A stretch of DNA of 64,000 nt from Methyloversatilis discipulorum. Its GTDB lineage: Bacteria > Pseudomonadota > Gammaproteobacteria > Burkholderiales > Rhodocyclaceae. The notes under the pieces were generated by a model, which did not search any database, was not told the origin of the DNA, and worked only from the letters and a program-made list of their open reading frames with translations. Position 1 is the first letter of the stretch. Every line of letters starts with the position of its first letter. Position numbers and translations under genes: made by a program. Positions 17,280 through 28,684 of this stretch are shown here, in pieces. The DNA is taken from the NCBI RefSeq assembly GCF_000385375.1, contig NZ_ARVV01000001.1, forward strand, positions 2,232,001 to 2,296,000, in the 5' to 3' direction.

Positions 17280-18320
17280 TCAGTCTTCCTTGTTGCCTTG
17301 CAGCGTTGCAAGTTGTTGCTCGAGCGCCTTGATGCGATCGGCCATCGAGTCGAGGTGGCGCAGGCGCGAGTAGTTGCGCGTCCATTCCTTGTGCTCCATC
17401 GACGGCACCGAACCGGTGTACACGCCCTTCTCCGGAATCGACTTGGTCGCGAACGACACCGCCGATACCACCACGTCGTCCACGATGTCGATGTGGCCCA
17501 TGATGTTGGCCGAACCACCGATCATGCAGCGCTTGCCTATCGTCGTGCTGCCGGCCACGCCGGAACACGCCGCCATCGCAGTATGGTCGCCGATACGGAC
17601 GTTGTGGGCGATCTGGATCAGGTTGTCGAGCTTTACGCCGTCGCCGATCACGGTGTCTTCGAGCGCGCCGCGGTCCACCGTCGTGTTGGCGCCGATTTCG
17701 ACGTCGTTGCCGATCAGTACGCGACCGATCTGCGGAATCTTGACCCAGCTGCCGTCCGCCTCGCGGGCGAAGCCGAAGCCGTCGGCGCCGATCACGGCGC
17801 CCGAGTGCAGGATGCAGCGCTCGCCGATCACGCAGTGCGCGTAGACGACCACGCGCGGGTGCAGCCGCGTGCCGGTGCCGATGCGCACGCCCTCGCCCAC
17901 CACGCAGCCGGCGCCTATCAGCACGTTGGCGCCGATGTCCGCCCCCTCGCCCACCACCGCACCGGCGGCGACATGGGCGGACGCGTCGATCCGCGCACCC
18001 GGATGCACGCTTGCAGCCGGATCGATGCCACCTGCCGGGCGCAGATCGGGATTCAGCAGCTGGGCGACGCGGGCGAAGTACAGATAGGGATTACGCACGC
18101 GGATGTGCGTGCGGGCGAGATTTTCGCCGTCGGCCGGCGGCACGATGACCACACCCGCACCGCTGCTGGCGAGAACGCTGCGGTACTTCGGGTTGGACAG
18201 AAAGGAGATGTGAGCCGGGCCGGCGCTGTCGAGCGGCGCCACCTGCTCGACCAGCAGGTCGGCGTCGCCATGCAGTTCGCCGCCCAACCGGGCGACGATG
18301 TCGCCAAGACGGGCTGCCAT
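17280..18320 (-). CDS. lpxD: UDP-3-O-(3-hydroxyacyl)glucosamine N-acyltransferase
   Basis: This 346-aa enzyme adds the second acyl chain in lipid A synthesis. The N-terminal uridine-binding domain (about 1-100) ends before a left-handed beta-helix with many hexapeptides. The catalytic histidine is in [18 protein letters not shown], followed by the C-terminal helix. It starts 4 bases after the skp stop and ends 10 bases before fabZ. Confidence 0.97.
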   Translation of the reverse strand: MAARLGDIVARLGGELHGDADLLVEQVAPLDSAGPAHISFLSNPKYRSVLASSGAGVVIVPPADGENLARTHIRVRNPYLYFARVAQLLNPDLRPAGGIDPAASVHPGARIDASAHVAAGAVVGEGADIGANVLIGAGCVVGEGVRIGTGTRLHPRVVVYAHCVIGERCILHSGAVIGADGFGFAREADGSWVKIPQIGRVLIGNDVEIGANTTVDRGALEDTVIGDGVKLDNLIQIAHNVRIGDHTAMAACSGVAGSTTIGKRCMIGGSANIMGHIDIVDDVVVSAVSFATKSIPEKGVYTGSVPSMEHKEWTRNYSRLRHLDSMADRIKALEQQLATLQGNKED

Positions 18321-18324
18321 GTTC

Positions 18325-18861
18325 TTACTTGCTTGCCGGCGGGTCGGCCAGCGCCTTCAGCACCTTCTCGGTGATGTCGATGCGCTGGCTGCGATACACC
18401 ACCTCCTGGAAGATGATGTCGTACTTCTCGGCCTCGGCGATCACCTTGATCGCCTTGTTAGCCTTGTCGAGCACACCGGCCAGTTCTTCGTTGCGGCGCT
18501 GGTTCAGGTCTTCGCGGTACTCGCGCTCGCGACGCTGCATGTCGCGGGTGAGTTCGCTGAATTCACGCTCCTTGGCGCGGCGGTCGCTGTCGGACAGCGT
18601 GACCGCATTCTTTTCCATGTTCTGCTGCATGCCCTGCAGCTGCTTGGCCAGCTTTTCCAGCTCCTGGCTGCGCTTCTCGAATTCCTTCTCGAGCTTCTTC
18701 TGCGCACGCACCGCCGGTGCCGCCTCGCGCAGGATGCGTTCGGTGTCGACGAAGCCGATCTTGACGTCGCTCTCTGCGCGCACCGGTGCGGCCGTCAGCA
18801 AGGCGAGCGAAGACAGCAATGCAATGAATATGGAGCGTGCGGACATACTCGACCTGTTCAT
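18325..18861 (-). CDS. skp: Periplasmic chaperone Skp/OmpH
   Basis: This is a 178-aa secreted protein with a signal peptide (cleavage after PVRAES-type residues near 30). A long charged coiled-coil middle forms the tentacles of the trimeric chaperone that carries outer-membrane proteins to BamA. The start at ATG 18859-18861 follows an AAGAAGAG ribosome site; a second ATG five codons later is possible. An upstream in-frame Met at 18888 would overlap bamA. It is located directly after bamA, as usual. Confidence 0.93.
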   Translation of the reverse strand: MNRSSMSARSIFIALLSSLALLTAAPVRAESDVKIGFVDTERILREAAPAVRAQKKLEKEFEKRSQELEKLAKQLQGMQQNMEKNAVTLSDSDRRAKEREFSELTRDMQRREREYREDLNQRRNEELAGVLDKANKAIKVIAEAEKYDIIFQEVVYRSQRIDITEKVLKALADPPASK

Positions 18862-18877
18862 ACGGAGCTCTTCTTGA

Positions 18878-21172
18878 TCAGAACACATTGCCCATCTGGA
18901 ACTGGAAGCGCTGCAGACGATCGAGCGGATCCTTGTTCAGGGGCTGTGCAATGCTGAACTTCAGCGGTCCCATGGGCGAACTCCACGCCACGGAAAGGCC
19001 GGCACTATAACGCATATCGCCGAGACTCAGGCTCTGGCCGTCGGCCCAGACGTTACCGGCATCGACGAAGGTGCCCAGACGCAGCGACTTGTCCTGCCCC
19101 ATGCCGGGGAAGGGGAACAGCACCTCGGCATTCATCACGAGGCGACGATCACCGCCGATGGTCGTGCGCAGCAGGTTGCCATTGCCATCGCGGTCGCGCT
19201 GACCGATCGACGCCGTTTCGAAGCCCCGTACCGAGCCGATGCCGCCGACGTAGAAGTTCTTGTAGAACGGCAGCGGCTTGTCGCCATAGCCGCGACCATA
19301 CCCCAGTTCGCCATTGAGCATCAGCACGAAGTTGCCCCACAGCGGGAAATAGGTCTGGTGCTGGTAGGAGGCCTTCATGTAGCGCAGGCCGCCGGGCGGA
19401 ATCGCGATTTCGCCGTTCACGCGCTGGATCGAGCCCTTCGTCGGGTAGATGAAGCTGTCGCGCGTGTCGCGTGCCCAGCCGATGGTGCTCACCAGCGAGT
19501 TGTTGGTGTCGCCGAATTCATTGACGAAGTTCTTGTAGCGCTGCGGACTGTCGGAGAAGGTGTCGATCGAGGTCTGATCGACCGCCAGACCGAAGTTGAT
19601 GCGGTCGTCCTCGCGGATCGGGAAACCCCAGCGCAGGCCGGCGCCGACCGACGATGTACGGTAGTTGCCGATGCGCAGACGGGTCGGGTCGACGTTGCGC
19701 AGATAGACGTCGAAGCCGCGCGAAATGCCGTCCGGCGTGTAGTAAGGATCGGTGAAGGACAGCGCGTAGGTCTTGTTGATGCTGCCGCTGTTCAGGCTCA
19801 GCGACATCGACTTGCCGCTGCCGAACAGGTTCTGCTGCGAAATCGAGGTCGACAGGATCAAACTTTCCGAGCTGGAGAAGCCGGCACCGAACATCAGGTT
19901 GCCGGTCGGCTTTTCCTTCACCGTCAGGTTCACGTCGACCTGGTCGGTGGTACCGGGCACGGCAGGCGTCTCCACCGTGGCCGCGTCGAAATAGCCGAGG
20001 CGGTCAACGCGGGTACGCGAACGGTTGATCTTCTCGCCGTCGTACCAGGCGCCTTCCATCTGGCGGAATTCGCGGCGGATGACCTGGTCGGCGGTCTTGC
20101 TGTTGCCCAGCACGTTCACGCGGCGCACATAGACGCGGCGGCCCGGATCGACGAACACGGTGAACGAGACAGTCTGCTTTTCCTTGTCCGGTTCCGGCAC
20201 CGCATTGACGTTGGCGAAGGCATAGCCTTCGTTGCCGAGACGGTCGTTGATCGCCTTCGTGGTGTCGGTCAGGTTCTTGCGCGAAAATTCGTCGCCCGGC
20301 TTCAGCTTCACCAGCTTGCGCAGTTCCTCTTCCGGCAGCAGCAGATCGCCCGACAGCTTGACACCGGACACCGTGTATTTCTTGCCCTCGGTGATCGAGA
20401 CGGTGATGTAGATATCCTGCTTGTCCGGCGTGATCGACACCTGGGTCGAATCGACGTTGAATTCGAGATAGCCGCGATCGAGATACCAGCTGCGCAGCGT
20501 TTCGACGTCGGCGCTGAGTTTCTGGCGCGAATACTGGTCGTTCTTCGTGTACCAGGTGAGCCAGTTCGGCGTCGTCAGCGTGATCATCTTCAGCAGGTCC
20601 TTCTCCTTGAAGGCACTGGCACCGACGATGTTGATCTGACGGATCTTGGCGACCTCGCCTTCGTCGACCTGGAAGTTGATCGCCACACGGTTGCGCTCGA
20701 GCGGCGTCACGGTGGTCTTGACCTCGACCGAATAACGGCCGCGCGACAGATACTGTCGCTTCAGTTCCTGCTCGGCTCGCTCCAGCACGGCGCGATCGAA
20801 GATGCGCGACTCGGCCAGGCCCACGTCACGCAGGCCCTTCTTGATCGCTTCCTTGTCGAATTCCTTCATGCCGGTGAAGTCGAGCGACGCGATGGCCGGG
20901 CGCTCCTCGATCACCACCACCAGCACGTCGCCCTCGACCTCGATGCGCACGTCCTTGAAGAAGCCGGTCGCGAACAGTGCCTTGATCGCCTCGGCCGCCT
21001 TGTCCTCGGTGAAACTCTCGCCGACGCGCACCGGCAGATAGTTGAACACCGTGCCGGCTTCGGTCCGCTGAATTCCCTCGACGCGGATGTCGCGGACGAC
21101 GAAGGGTGCGAAGGCGTGGGCATGAGCCGACAGCAGTCCCGCGATCAGGGCGGGCAGGAGAAACTTGCGCAT
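18878..21172 (-). CDS. bamA: Outer-membrane protein assembly factor BamA
   Basis: This is a 764-aa protein with a 20-residue signal peptide (ending SAHAHA). Five POTRA repeats (about 22-420) and a C-terminal 16-strand barrel follow. The conserved VRGF motif of loop 6 is in IGSVRGFETA, and the protein ends with the Phe-terminated strand QFQMGNVF. It inserts beta-barrel proteins into the outer membrane. It lies between rseP and skp, the conserved gammaproteobacterial and betaproteobacterial order. Confidence 0.97.
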   Translation of the reverse strand: MRKFLLPALIAGLLSAHAHAFAPFVVRDIRVEGIQRTEAGTVFNYLPVRVGESFTEDKAAEAIKALFATGFFKDVRIEVEGDVLVVVIEERPAIASLDFTGMKEFDKEAIKKGLRDVGLAESRIFDRAVLERAEQELKRQYLSRGRYSVEVKTTVTPLERNRVAINFQVDEGEVAKIRQINIVGASAFKEKDLLKMITLTTPNWLTWYTKNDQYSRQKLSADVETLRSWYLDRGYLEFNVDSTQVSITPDKQDIYITVSITEGKKYTVSGVKLSGDLLLPEEELRKLVKLKPGDEFSRKNLTDTTKAINDRLGNEGYAFANVNAVPEPDKEKQTVSFTVFVDPGRRVYVRRVNVLGNSKTADQVIRREFRQMEGAWYDGEKINRSRTRVDRLGYFDAATVETPAVPGTTDQVDVNLTVKEKPTGNLMFGAGFSSSESLILSTSISQQNLFGSGKSMSLSLNSGSINKTYALSFTDPYYTPDGISRGFDVYLRNVDPTRLRIGNYRTSSVGAGLRWGFPIREDDRINFGLAVDQTSIDTFSDSPQRYKNFVNEFGDTNNSLVSTIGWARDTRDSFIYPTKGSIQRVNGEIAIPPGGLRYMKASYQHQTYFPLWGNFVLMLNGELGYGRGYGDKPLPFYKNFYVGGIGSVRGFETASIGQRDRDGNGNLLRTTIGGDRRLVMNAEVLFPFPGMGQDKSLRLGTFVDAGNVWADGQSLSLGDMRYSAGLSVAWSSPMGPLKFSIAQPLNKDPLDRLQRFQFQMGNVF

Positions 21173-21200
21173 TGGGGGAAGTGGGGAATTCAGTCGGTAG

Positions 21201-22559
21201 TCAACCGAAAAGGCGATTGATATCGTTGTAGAAGGCGAACGCCATGAGCATCAGCAGGATGGCGAGGCCGATCTGCTGCCCGATCTCCATGACCCGCTCC
21301 GGAACCGGACCGCCCTTGAAAAATTCGATCGTATAGTACATCAAGTGCCCACCGTCCAGCAGCGGGATGGGCAGCAGGTTGAGCACGCCCAGACTGATGC
21401 TGATCAGCGCGATGAACTTGATGTAATGGGTCAGCCCCATGGCCGCCGACTGGCCCGCGTAGTCGGCGATGGTGACCGGCCCGCTCAGGTTCTTCCACGA
21501 CAGTTCGCCGGTGATCATGCGGCCGAAGGCCTTGAGGCTGAACAGGGCCGTGTCCCAGGTCTGGCCGACCGCCAGCAGCAGCGATTCGCCTACGCCGTGC
21601 CTAACTTCGACGAACAGCCGCTCGCGCAGTGTCGGATCGGGTTCGGGGCCGATGCCCAGGCGGCCGAATCGCTGTCCGCCCTCCTCCACCGTGGCCACTT
21701 CGGCGCGCAGCACAGCCTCGGCACCATCGCGCAGCACCACCACATCTACGGTCCGTCCGCCCAGTTCGCGCACCTGCTGCACCATGGCTGCCCAGTCGTC
21801 GACTGCCTGTCCGTTGATGGACAGCACGCGGTCGCCCTCGCGCATGCCGGCCTTGTCCGCCGCGCTGCCCTCGCCCACGCTGCCAACGACAGTCGCGACG
21901 CGCGGCCGGAACGGCAGCAGGCCGACCCGCTCCATCAGCGTGGCGTCGACGTCGCTGCCTATGCCCGACAGGTCGATGCGGCGGTTGTTGATTTCGGCGC
22001 GATCATTGATCGTTTCCAGCAGCAGCGAACGCCCCTCGACCGCGGCACGCGCGACGTGCCAGCGCAGGTCCTGCGCCGACGCGATCGGTTTGCCATCGAC
22101 CGCACGCACCTGCTCGCCGTCGGTGACACCGGCCACCGCCGCCGGGGTGCCCGCCGCGGGCGCCGCCAGCAGTGCGCGCGGCTCTTCCATGCCGTAGATG
22201 AACAGGCCCCAATAGACGACGATGGCGAGCAGGAAATTGGCGATCGGCCCGGCCGACACGATGGCGAAGCGGCGCCCGACGGTCTGCCGGTTGAAGGCAC
22301 GGTGGCGTTCGTGCTCGGCCACTTCGCCCTCGCGCTCGTCGAGCATCTTGACGTAGCCGCCGAGCGGAAACACCGACAACGCCCATTCAGTCTGGTCCGG
22401 GCCGTAACGACGCATCCACAGCGGGCGGCCGAAGCCGACGGAAAAACGCAGCACCTTGACACCGCACAGCCGCGCCACGCTGTAGTGGCCGAGTTCGTGC
22501 ACGGTGATCAGGATGCCCAGCGCCAGCGCGAAGGCCCCCAGGTAGAACAGCGGATTCAA
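21201..22559 (-). CDS. rseP: Site-2 protease RseP (zinc metalloprotease)
   Basis: This 452-aa inner-membrane protease cuts anti-sigma factors within the membrane. The zinc motif HELGH (H21, E22, H25) lies in the first helix, and the third ligand is in [12 protein letters not shown] near the C-terminal helices. Two PDZ domains sit between (for example [17 protein letters not shown]). The length is standard. It overlaps dxr by 4 bases (ATGA). Since a FecI/FecR system is also in the window, RseP could in principle process that FecR, as known in Pseudomonas. Confidence 0.96.
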   Translation of the reverse strand: MNPLFYLGAFALALGILITVHELGHYSVARLCGVKVLRFSVGFGRPLWMRRYGPDQTEWALSVFPLGGYVKMLDEREGEVAEHERHRAFNRQTVGRRFAIVSAGPIANFLLAIVVYWGLFIYGMEEPRALLAAPAAGTPAAVAGVTDGEQVRAVDGKPIASAQDLRWHVARAAVEGRSLLLETINDRAEINNRRIDLSGIGSDVDATLMERVGLLPFRPRVATVVGSVGEGSAADKAGMREGDRVLSINGQAVDDWAAMVQQVRELGGRTVDVVVLRDGAEAVLRAEVATVEEGGQRFGRLGIGPEPDPTLRERLFVEVRHGVGESLLLAVGQTWDTALFSLKAFGRMITGELSWKNLSGPVTIADYAGQSAAMGLTHYIKFIALISISLGVLNLLPIPLLDGGHLMYYTIEFFKGGPVPERVMEIGQQIGLAILLMLMAFAFYNDINRLFG

Positions 22560-23716
22560 GCGCGTGCCCCGATCTGGCGCCGTGCGACCTCGCGCGCCGC
22601 AGCATCGGCGGCGAACACTTCGTCGAGCGTGCTCGACGGCTGATCGGGAAGGGTGTCGAGGGTGGCGGCAATCACATCGGCTATGGCACGGAAACCGAGC
22701 CGATGTTCCAGGAAGGCGGCAACCGCGACTTCGTTCGCCGCATTGAGCACGGCCGGCGTGCCGGCGCCGGCGCGCAGTGCGTCGAAAGCCAGCTTGAGGC
22801 AGGGGAAACGGTCCAGATCCGGGCGCTCGAACACCAGATCGGCCGCCGCCGCCAGGTCGAGCACGCCGACGCCGGATTCGATCCGCTCCGGCCAGGCCAG
22901 CGCGTGCGCGATCGGCGTACGCATGTCCGGGTTACCCATCTGCGCCAGCACCGAGCCGTCAACGTACTCGACCATCGAATGCACGATGCTCTGTGGATGG
23001 ATCACCACGTCGATACGATCGGCCGGCGTGTCGAACAGCCAGCGCGCCTCGATCACTTCGAGGCCCTTGTTCATCATGGTGGCCGAATCGACCGAAATCT
23101 TGCGGCCCATGTCCCAGTTCGGGTGAGCGCAGGCCTGTTCCGGCGTCACGTTCGCCAGATCGGCGATCGGCGTGCGGCGGAACGGACCACCCGACGCGGT
23201 CAGCAGGATGCGGCGCACGCCCTCGCGCCCTTTGGCCGGCATGCACTGGAAGACGGCGTTGTGTTCGCTGTCTATGGGCAGCAGCGTCGCGCCGTGGGCC
23301 GACACCTCGCGCATGAACAGGTCGCCGCTCATCACAAGGCTTTCCTTGTTCGCGAGCAGGATGCGCTTGCCGGCGCGCGCTGCCGCCAGCGCCGAGCGCA
23401 GGCCTGCGGCGCCAACGATGGCCGCCATCACGGTATCCACCTCGGGCAGCGCAGCGACCATTTCGAGCGCCTCGACGCCGTGCATGACCTCGGTCGGCAC
23501 CCGACCGGCCAGGCGTTCACGCAACACGACGGCAGCGTCCGCGTCGGCCACCACGGCGATGCGCGGCGCGAAGGCGATGCACTGTTCGGCCAGGCGGTCG
23601 ATCTGGCGATGACCGGACAGCGCAACGATCTCGAAACGGTCCGGGTGGCGGGCGACGACGTCCAGCGTGCTGACGCCGATCGAGCCGGTCGCGCCCAGTA
23701 CGGTCAGTCTGCGCAT
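22556..23716 (-). CDS. dxr: 1-deoxy-D-xylulose-5-phosphate reductoisomerase
   Basis: This 386-aa NADPH-dependent enzyme makes 2-C-methyl-D-erythritol 4-phosphate, the first committed step of the MEP isoprenoid pathway. The dinucleotide motif is [14 protein letters not shown]. The metal/substrate region has [14 protein letters not shown] and [10 protein letters not shown], and [16 protein letters not shown] is a family signature. It shares one base with cdsA upstream and overlaps rseP downstream. Its product feeds uppS, encoded two genes upstream. Confidence 0.97.
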   Translation of the reverse strand: MRRLTVLGATGSIGVSTLDVVARHPDRFEIVALSGHRQIDRLAEQCIAFAPRIAVVADADAAVVLRERLAGRVPTEVMHGVEALEMVAALPEVDTVMAAIVGAAGLRSALAAARAGKRILLANKESLVMSGDLFMREVSAHGATLLPIDSEHNAVFQCMPAKGREGVRRILLTASGGPFRRTPIADLANVTPEQACAHPNWDMGRKISVDSATMMNKGLEVIEARWLFDTPADRIDVVIHPQSIVHSMVEYVDGSVLAQMGNPDMRTPIAHALAWPERIESGVGVLDLAAAADLVFERPDLDRFPCLKLAFDALRAGAGTPAVLNAANEVAVAAFLEHRLGFRAIADVIAATLDTLPDQPSSTLDEVFAADAAAREVARRQIGARA

Positions 23717-24552
23717 TAGTTCGACGCTCCGGGTATCAGGTTGAGCAGGTAGAAGCCTATCAGCGGCAAGGTGGCCGTCAGGCTGTCGACGCGGTCGAGC
23801 ACGCCGCCATGGCCGGGCAGCAGCTGACTGCTGTCCTTCATGCCGGCCTGCCGCTTCATCATCGACTCGAACAGGTCACCCACGATGCTTACCGCGGTCA
23901 GCAACAGCAGCATCGCCGCCCAGAACGGTGCCGACGGCATCTGCGCAGCGTCGAACAGCGCCGGCTTGATGGCGAGGCCGTACAGCTGTACGGCGACCAC
24001 GGCACCGGCTGCGCCCTCCCAGGTCTTGCCAGGGCTGATCGACGGCGCCAGCTTGTGTCGACCGAAGGCCTTGCCGGTGAAATAGGCGGCGATGTCGGCG
24101 ATCCAGACTACGGCCATCAGCAACAGCAGGGGCAGCACGCCGATGGCGCGCAGCTGTATCAACGCAAGCGCCGGCGGCAGCAGCACGAGCACGCCAGTCA
24201 GAACAAGCCAGGGCTGCGCCGGGCGCGCGCCGCGCGACATCCAGAACGGTACGACCAGCAGCCAGAACAGGATGGCCAGTGCATGCAGCGCGGACAGCGC
24301 GGGCGCCGCATCGCTGACAACGCCCTGCGCGTCGAAGGCGCGTTGTGCGCAGAACCCGACCAGGGCGAAGGTGAGCACGCCCGCGACGCGGGCGCCAAGC
24401 GGCGCGAAACCGATCAGGCGCGCCCACTCCCAGCCGGCGAACCCCAGGATCGCGGCGACCAGCCAGCCCCAAGCCGCCAGATCCATGCCCCACAGTGCCG
24501 CCGACAGTCCCGCCAGCAGGACGATGGCCGTCAGTACACGCTGCTTAAGCAT
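23716..24552 (-). CDS. cdsA: Phosphatidate cytidylyltransferase
   Basis: This 278-aa integral membrane enzyme makes CDP-diacylglycerol for phospholipid synthesis. About eight hydrophobic helices are followed by the C-terminal family signature [20 protein letters not shown] and the adjoining [14 protein letters not shown] precedes it. It overlaps uppS by 8 bases and dxr by one. Confidence 0.95.
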   Translation of the reverse strand: MLKQRVLTAIVLLAGLSAALWGMDLAAWGWLVAAILGFAGWEWARLIGFAPLGARVAGVLTFALVGFCAQRAFDAQGVVSDAAPALSALHALAILFWLLVVPFWMSRGARPAQPWLVLTGVLVLLPPALALIQLRAIGVLPLLLLMAVVWIADIAAYFTGKAFGRHKLAPSISPGKTWEGAAGAVVAVQLYGLAIKPALFDAAQMPSAPFWAAMLLLLTAVSIVGDLFESMMKRQAGMKDSSQLLPGHGGVLDRVDSLTATLPLIGFYLLNLIPGASN

Positions 24553-25297
24553 GCTGGCCGGCTGCGGCCGCTGACTGGACCTGTTCGCTGGTTCGGCCGA
24601 AGCGACGTTCCCGCTGCTGGTAGGACGTGATGGCCTCGTCTATGGCCGCACCATTGAATTCGGGCCACAGGCTGTCGGTGAAATAGAGTTCGGTGTAGGC
24701 CAGTTGCCAGAGCAGGAAATTGCTGATGCGCTGTTCGCCACCGGTGCGAATGAACAGATCGGGCTCGGGCGCGTAGGCCATCGACAGATGCGGCGCCAGT
24801 TCCTGTTCGGTAAAGCCTTCACGCCGCTCCGGGTGCGCCTTCAGCATGCGCTCGACCGCCTGCAGGATGTCCCAGCGGCCGCCGTAGTTGGCGGCTATGG
24901 TCAGGTTGAGTCCGGTATTGCCTTCGGTCAGCGCCTCGGCATTGCGGATCAGTTCGACCAGACGCGGCTCGAAACGGCCCAGATCGCCGACCACGCGCAG
25001 ACGGATGCCGTTCTCGTGCAGGCGGACGACTTCGTCCTCCAGCGCGCGCACGAACAGCTGCATCAGGAAATTGACTTCCTCGGCCGGCCGCCGCCAGTTC
25101 TCGGAACTGAAGGCGAACAGCGTCAGATAGCCGACGCCGCGCTCGGCGCAGCGTTTGACCACCGCGCGCACCGCCTCGACACCCTTGCGGTGCCCGGCAA
25201 CGCGCGGCATGAAACGGCGACGCGCCCAGCGGCCATTGCCATCCATGATGATGGCGATGTGTCGCGGGACTGCGGACGTGCCGGTGCTGGAAGACAA
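24545..25297 (-). CDS. uppS: Undecaprenyl diphosphate synthase
   Basis: This 250-aa cis-prenyltransferase makes the C55 carrier lipid for peptidoglycan and O-antigen. The pyrophosphate site is [15 protein letters not shown] with D19. The later [18 protein letters not shown] and [15 protein letters not shown] motifs are all present. It starts 16 bases after frr. Confidence 0.96.
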   Translation of the reverse strand: MSSSTGTSAVPRHIAIIMDGNGRWARRRFMPRVAGHRKGVEAVRAVVKRCAERGVGYLTLFAFSSENWRRPAEEVNFLMQLFVRALEDEVVRLHENGIRLRVVGDLGRFEPRLVELIRNAEALTEGNTGLNLTIAANYGGRWDILQAVERMLKAHPERREGFTEQELAPHLSMAYAPEPDLFIRTGGEQRISNFLLWQLAYTELYFTDSLWPEFNGAAIDEAITSYQQRERRFGRTSEQVQSAAAAGQHA

Positions 25298-25313
25298 GAT
25301 CCGGTGCCTGGCT

Positions 25314-25871
25314 TCAGACAGCCATCAGGTCTTGCTCTTTTTGCGCCAGTTGCTTGTCGACCTCGGCGATGTAGCGGTCGGTCAGCTTCTGCACGTCGTC
25401 CTGCGCGCGGCGCTCGTCGTCCTCGGAAATTTCCTTTTCCTTGACGGCTTCCTTCAGCGCATTGTTCGCGTCACGGCGCAGATTGCGCACGGCCACGCGC
25501 GCGTTCTCGGCTTCGCCACGAACGACCTTGATCAGCTCCTTGCGGCGCTCTTCGGTCAGCGGCGGCATCGGCACGCGCACGATATCGCCCATGGCAGACG
25601 GGTTCAGGCCGAGGTCGGAATCGCGGATCGCCTTCTCGACGACCGACAGCATCTTCTTTTCCCACGGCTGCACGCCGATTGCGCGCGCGTCGATCAGCGT
25701 CACGTTGGCGACCTGCGACAGCGGCACCAGCGAGCCGTAGTAATCGACCTGGATGTGATCGAGGATGCCGGTATGCGCACGACCCGTGCGTACCTTGCCG
25801 AAGTCGGTCTTGAGCGACTCCAGCGTCTTCTGCATCTTCTGTTCGGTGGTTTTCTTCAACTCGGGGATCAT
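25314..25871 (-). CDS. frr: Ribosome recycling factor
   Basis: This 185-aa protein, the standard length, splits post-termination ribosomes together with EF-G. The start ATG 25869-25871 has AAGAGG upstream; an 11-codon extension does not match the family. The [20 protein letters not shown] stretch and the closing [19 protein letters not shown] helix are typical. The gap to pyrH holds two hairpins. Confidence 0.97.
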   Translation of the reverse strand: MIPELKKTTEQKMQKTLESLKTDFGKVRTGRAHTGILDHIQVDYYGSLVPLSQVANVTLIDARAIGVQPWEKKMLSVVEKAIRDSDLGLNPSAMGDIVRVPMPPLTEERRKELIKVVRGEAENARVAVRNLRRDANNALKEAVKEKEISEDDERRAQDDVQKLTDRYIAEVDKQLAQKEQDLMAV

Positions 25872-25896
25872 GACGTCGCCTCTTGTTGGAAGGGAC

Positions 25897-25941
25897 GGCC
25901 GCACCCGGGCGGCCGCTGAAGCAAAGGGGCCGACGGCCCCT
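25897..25941 (-). terminator. Two hairpins between pyrH and frr (attenuator candidate)
   Basis: GGCCGC/GCGGCC (25897-25914) and AGGGGCC-GAC-GGCCCCT (25925-25941) are perfect stems. On the minus strand the second is followed by TTTGC. They follow the pyrH stop by 6 bases. They may trim or partly terminate the transcript, lowering frr and downstream expression relative to rpsB-tsf-pyrH, or protect 3' ends. Confidence 0.5.
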
Positions 25942-25947
25942 GCACCA

Positions 25948-26661
25948 CTATATATGGACCAGCGTACCTTCGTCTTCGCCCATCACGACACGCTTGAGCG
26001 CGCCCGCCTTGAAGATGCTGAACACCTTGATCGGCAGTTGCTGGTCGCGGCACAGCGCGAGCGCGGTGGCGTCCATCACTTTCAGGTCGCGGCTGATCGC
26101 CTCGTCGAAGCTGATGCGGTCGTAGCGCGTGGCGCTCTTGTCCTTCATCGGATCAGCGCTGTAGACGCCATCGACCTTGGTCGCCTTCAGCACGATTTCG
26201 GCTTCGATCTCGCGACCGCGCAGCGCAGCGGCCGTGTCGGTGGTGAAGAAGGGATTGCCGGTACCGGCGGCGAAAATGACGACCTTGCCCTCTTCGAGGT
26301 AGCGGATCGCCTTGCCGCGGATATAGAACTCGACCACGGGTTCAATGCTGAGCGCCGACTGTACGCGCGCCGCGACGCCGGCCTGACGCATCGCGTCGCC
26401 CAGCGCCAGCGCGTTCATCACGGTTGCCAGCATGCCCATGTAGTCGGCGGTGGCGCGGTCCATACCGGCCGCACCGCCCGCCACGCCGCGGAAGATGTTG
26501 CCTCCGCCGATCACGACGCCCACTTCCACGCCGAGGGCGCGGATTTCGGCAACTTCAGCGACGATGCGTGCAAGCATGTCGCGGCTGATGCCGTAGTCGT
26601 CGTCGCCCATGAGGGCTTCGCCCGACAGCTTCAGAAGGATGCGGCGATAGGCAACAGTCAT
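25948..26661 (-). CDS. pyrH: UMP kinase
   Basis: This 237-aa hexameric amino-acid-kinase-family enzyme phosphorylates UMP. The N-terminal [15 protein letters not shown], the GGGNIFRG glycine loop, [18 protein letters not shown] and [19 protein letters not shown] are characteristic. It lies between tsf (14 bases upstream) and frr, the almost universal order. Confidence 0.97.
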   Translation of the reverse strand: MTVAYRRILLKLSGEALMGDDDYGISRDMLARIVAEVAEIRALGVEVGVVIGGGNIFRGVAGGAAGMDRATADYMGMLATVMNALALGDAMRQAGVAARVQSALSIEPVVEFYIRGKAIRYLEEGKVVIFAAGTGNPFFTTDTAAALRGREIEAEIVLKATKVDGVYSADPMKDKSATRYDRISFDEAISRDLKVMDATALALCRDQQLPIKVFSIFKAGALKRVVMGEDEGTLVHI

Positions 26662-26675
26662 GCAGGCTCCCGGGC

Positions 26676-27578
26676 TCAGGCCTTGGCGGCCGCTGCGGCG
26701 GCAGCCTGGGCGGCGACTTCGGCAGCGAAGTCGGTGGTCTTCTTCTCGATGCCTTCGCCGACCACGTACAGCGTGAAGGAGGCGATCTTCGCCGACTTCG
26801 CCTTCAGCAACTGTTCGATGGTCTGCTTGCCGTCTTCGGCCTTGACGAAGACCTGACCCAGCAGGGTGACTTCCTTCAGGTACTTCTGCACCGAGCCTTC
26901 GGCGATCTTGGCGATCATCTCTTCCGGCTTGCCGGCTTCGCGCGCCTTCTCGATCGCAACGCGACGTTCGGCTTCGATCAGGTCGGCCGACACGCCGGTC
27001 GAATCGAGCGACTTCGGCTTCGACGCGGCGATGTGCATCGCCAGGTCCTTGGCCATCGCTTCGTCACCGCCGACGACATCGACCAGCACGCCGATCTTCG
27101 AACCGCCATGCACGTAGCTGGCGACCTTGCCTTCAGCCTGCACGCGCACGAAGCGGCGGATCGACATGTTCTCGCCGATCTTGCCGACCAGTGCAGCGCG
27201 AGTCGATTCGACCGTACCTTCGCCGAACGGCAGTGCCGACAGCGCGGCCACGTCGGCCGGGTTGTTGTCGGCGACCAGCTTGGCTGCGCCGTTGACCAGC
27301 GCCAGGAAGTCGTCGTTCTTGGCCACGAAGTCGGTTTCGCAGTTCACTTCGACCATTGCGGCAGTCTTGCCGTCGGCCGACAGGAACAGACCCACCACGC
27401 CCTCGGCGGTCACGCGGGCGGCAGCCTTGCTTGCCTTGTTGCCCAGCTTCACGCGGAGGATTTCTTCGGCCTTCGCCAGGTCGCCGCCCGCTTCGGTCAG
27501 CGCCTTCTTGCATTCCATCATCGGAGCGTCGGTCTTTTCGCGCAGCTCCTTGACCATACCTGCGGTGATTTCCGCCAT
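26676..27578 (-). CDS. tsf: Elongation factor Ts
   Basis: This 300-aa protein is the nucleotide exchange factor for EF-Tu. The N-terminal UBA-like domain contains [25 protein letters not shown] and a C-terminal [12 protein letters not shown] tail are also seen. The start was set at ATG 27576-27578 because AGGA lies 6 bases before it. The ATG two codons earlier directly abuts that AGGA and is too close. Confidence 0.96.
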   Translation of the reverse strand: MAEITAGMVKELREKTDAPMMECKKALTEAGGDLAKAEEILRVKLGNKASKAAARVTAEGVVGLFLSADGKTAAMVEVNCETDFVAKNDDFLALVNGAAKLVADNNPADVAALSALPFGEGTVESTRAALVGKIGENMSIRRFVRVQAEGKVASYVHGGSKIGVLVDVVGGDEAMAKDLAMHIAASKPKSLDSTGVSADLIEAERRVAIEKAREAGKPEEMIAKIAEGSVQKYLKEVTLLGQVFVKAEDGKQTIEQLLKAKSAKIASFTLYVVGEGIEKKTTDFAAEVAAQAAAAAAAKA

Positions 27579-27617
27579 GCTCATTCCTGCCTATAAATAC
27601 GAATCGGTAAAACAATC

Positions 27618-27637
27618 GCGGGCGCCTGGGCGCCCGC
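27618..27637 (-). terminator. rpsB-tsf intergenic attenuator hairpin
   Basis: GCGGGCGCC (27618-27626) and GGCGCCCGC (27629-27637) form a perfect very GC-rich stem, 9 bases beyond the rpsB stop. On the minus strand it is followed by GATTGTTTTACC, a broken T-run. A partial terminator here would give more rpsB than tsf, as is known for this gene pair in other bacteria. Confidence 0.65.
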
Positions 27638-27646
27638 ATCAATCGA

Positions 27647-28405
27647 TCAGGCCTGGGCTTCGCCTTCGCCTTCGACCTCGACGAACTCGTCGTCGGACTT
27701 CAGCTGTGCCACCAGGTCCTGGGCGGCGCTGTTGCGGCCTTCCAGGATCGCGTCGGCCACGCCGGAGGCGTACAGACGGATGGCGCGGCTCGAGTCGTCA
27801 TTGCCCGGAATGACGTAATCGACGCCCAGCGGCGAATGGTTGGTATCGACAACGGCCACGACCGGGATGCCCAGCTTGTTGGCTTCGGTGATGGCGATCT
27901 TGTGGTAGCCGACGTCGATCACGAACAGCGCGTCCGGCAGGCCGCCCATGTCCTTGATGCCGCCGATGCTCTTCTGCAGCTTGACCAGCTCGCGCTGCAG
28001 CACCAGGGCTTCCTTCTTCGGCATGCGTTCCATCGAGCCGTCTTCGACCATGGCTTCCAGGTCCTTCAGGCGCTTGACCGACAGCTTCAGCGTCTTGAAG
28101 TTGGTCAGCATGCCGCCGAGCCAGCGCTCATCGACATAGGGCACGCCGGCGCGCTGCGCCTCTTCGGCCACGATTTCGCGGGCCTGGCGCTTGGTGCCGA
28201 CCATCAGGATGGTGCCCTTGTTGGCGGACATGCGGCGGATGAAGGCCATCGCGTCGTTGTACTTGGCGACGGTCTTTTCCAGGTTGATGATGTGGATCTT
28301 GTTGCGATGGCCGAAAATGAAGGGGGCCATCTTGGGGTTCCAGAAGCGGGTCTGGTGTCCGAAATGGACACCCGCTTCCAGCATTTCGCGCATGGATACG
28401 GACAT
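27647..28405 (-). CDS. rpsB: 30S ribosomal protein S2
   Basis: This is a 252-aa protein. [20 protein letters not shown] and the [17 protein letters not shown] segment identify S2; [19 protein letters not shown] near the C-terminus confirms it. It is the first gene of the long minus-strand run. The upstream leader contains a hairpin, and the divergent gene is map, the typical proteobacterial arrangement. Highly expressed codon choice is consistent. Confidence 0.98.
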   Translation of the reverse strand: MSVSMREMLEAGVHFGHQTRFWNPKMAPFIFGHRNKIHIINLEKTVAKYNDAMAFIRRMSANKGTILMVGTKRQAREIVAEEAQRAGVPYVDERWLGGMLTNFKTLKLSVKRLKDLEAMVEDGSMERMPKKEALVLQRELVKLQKSIGGIKDMGGLPDALFVIDVGYHKIAITEANKLGIPVVAVVDTNHSPLGVDYVIPGNDDSSRAIRLYASGVADAILEGRNSAAQDLVAQLKSDDEFVEVEGEGEAQA

Positions 28406-28451
28406 TCGAGATTACTCCGAACAGGGTTTGACCTCCGCCCGGCCGTGTTCA

Positions 28452-28469
28452 CAGCCGGTGTTCCGGCTG
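28452..28469 (-). promoter_or_regulatory. Hairpin in the rpsB leader
   Basis: CAGCCGG-TGTT-CCGGCTG is a perfect 7-bp stem with a 4-base loop, 46 bases before the rpsB start. A TATATATA tract (28493-28500) upstream on the minus strand could be the -10. S2 is known to repress its own mRNA in enterobacteria, so this stem could be part of an S2-binding leader, though that is only positional inference. Confidence 0.4.
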
Positions 28470-28684
28470 CGCACCCTATCGGTTCAGTCACCGTATATAT
28501 ATGCGGCGACACCGGGCGTGTGGATTTGTCTGACGCACCCGCCATCGGGTACTGAAATCAGACAGCCTGCGATTCTAGCAGCCGCAATGCAACAAACTCA
28601 AGTCGGCCGGATGACAGCAGTTTGCCGCCCGGAACCGCTTCCGCTAACCTGCTGTCCCTCGGAACACCCTTACAGAGCCTTTTC

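Noticed and set aside
16056..18320. Repeated hexapeptide-coding segments that look like tandem DNA repeats
   Set aside because: They are the expected left-handed beta-helix repeats of LpxA and LpxD, not nucleotide repeats.
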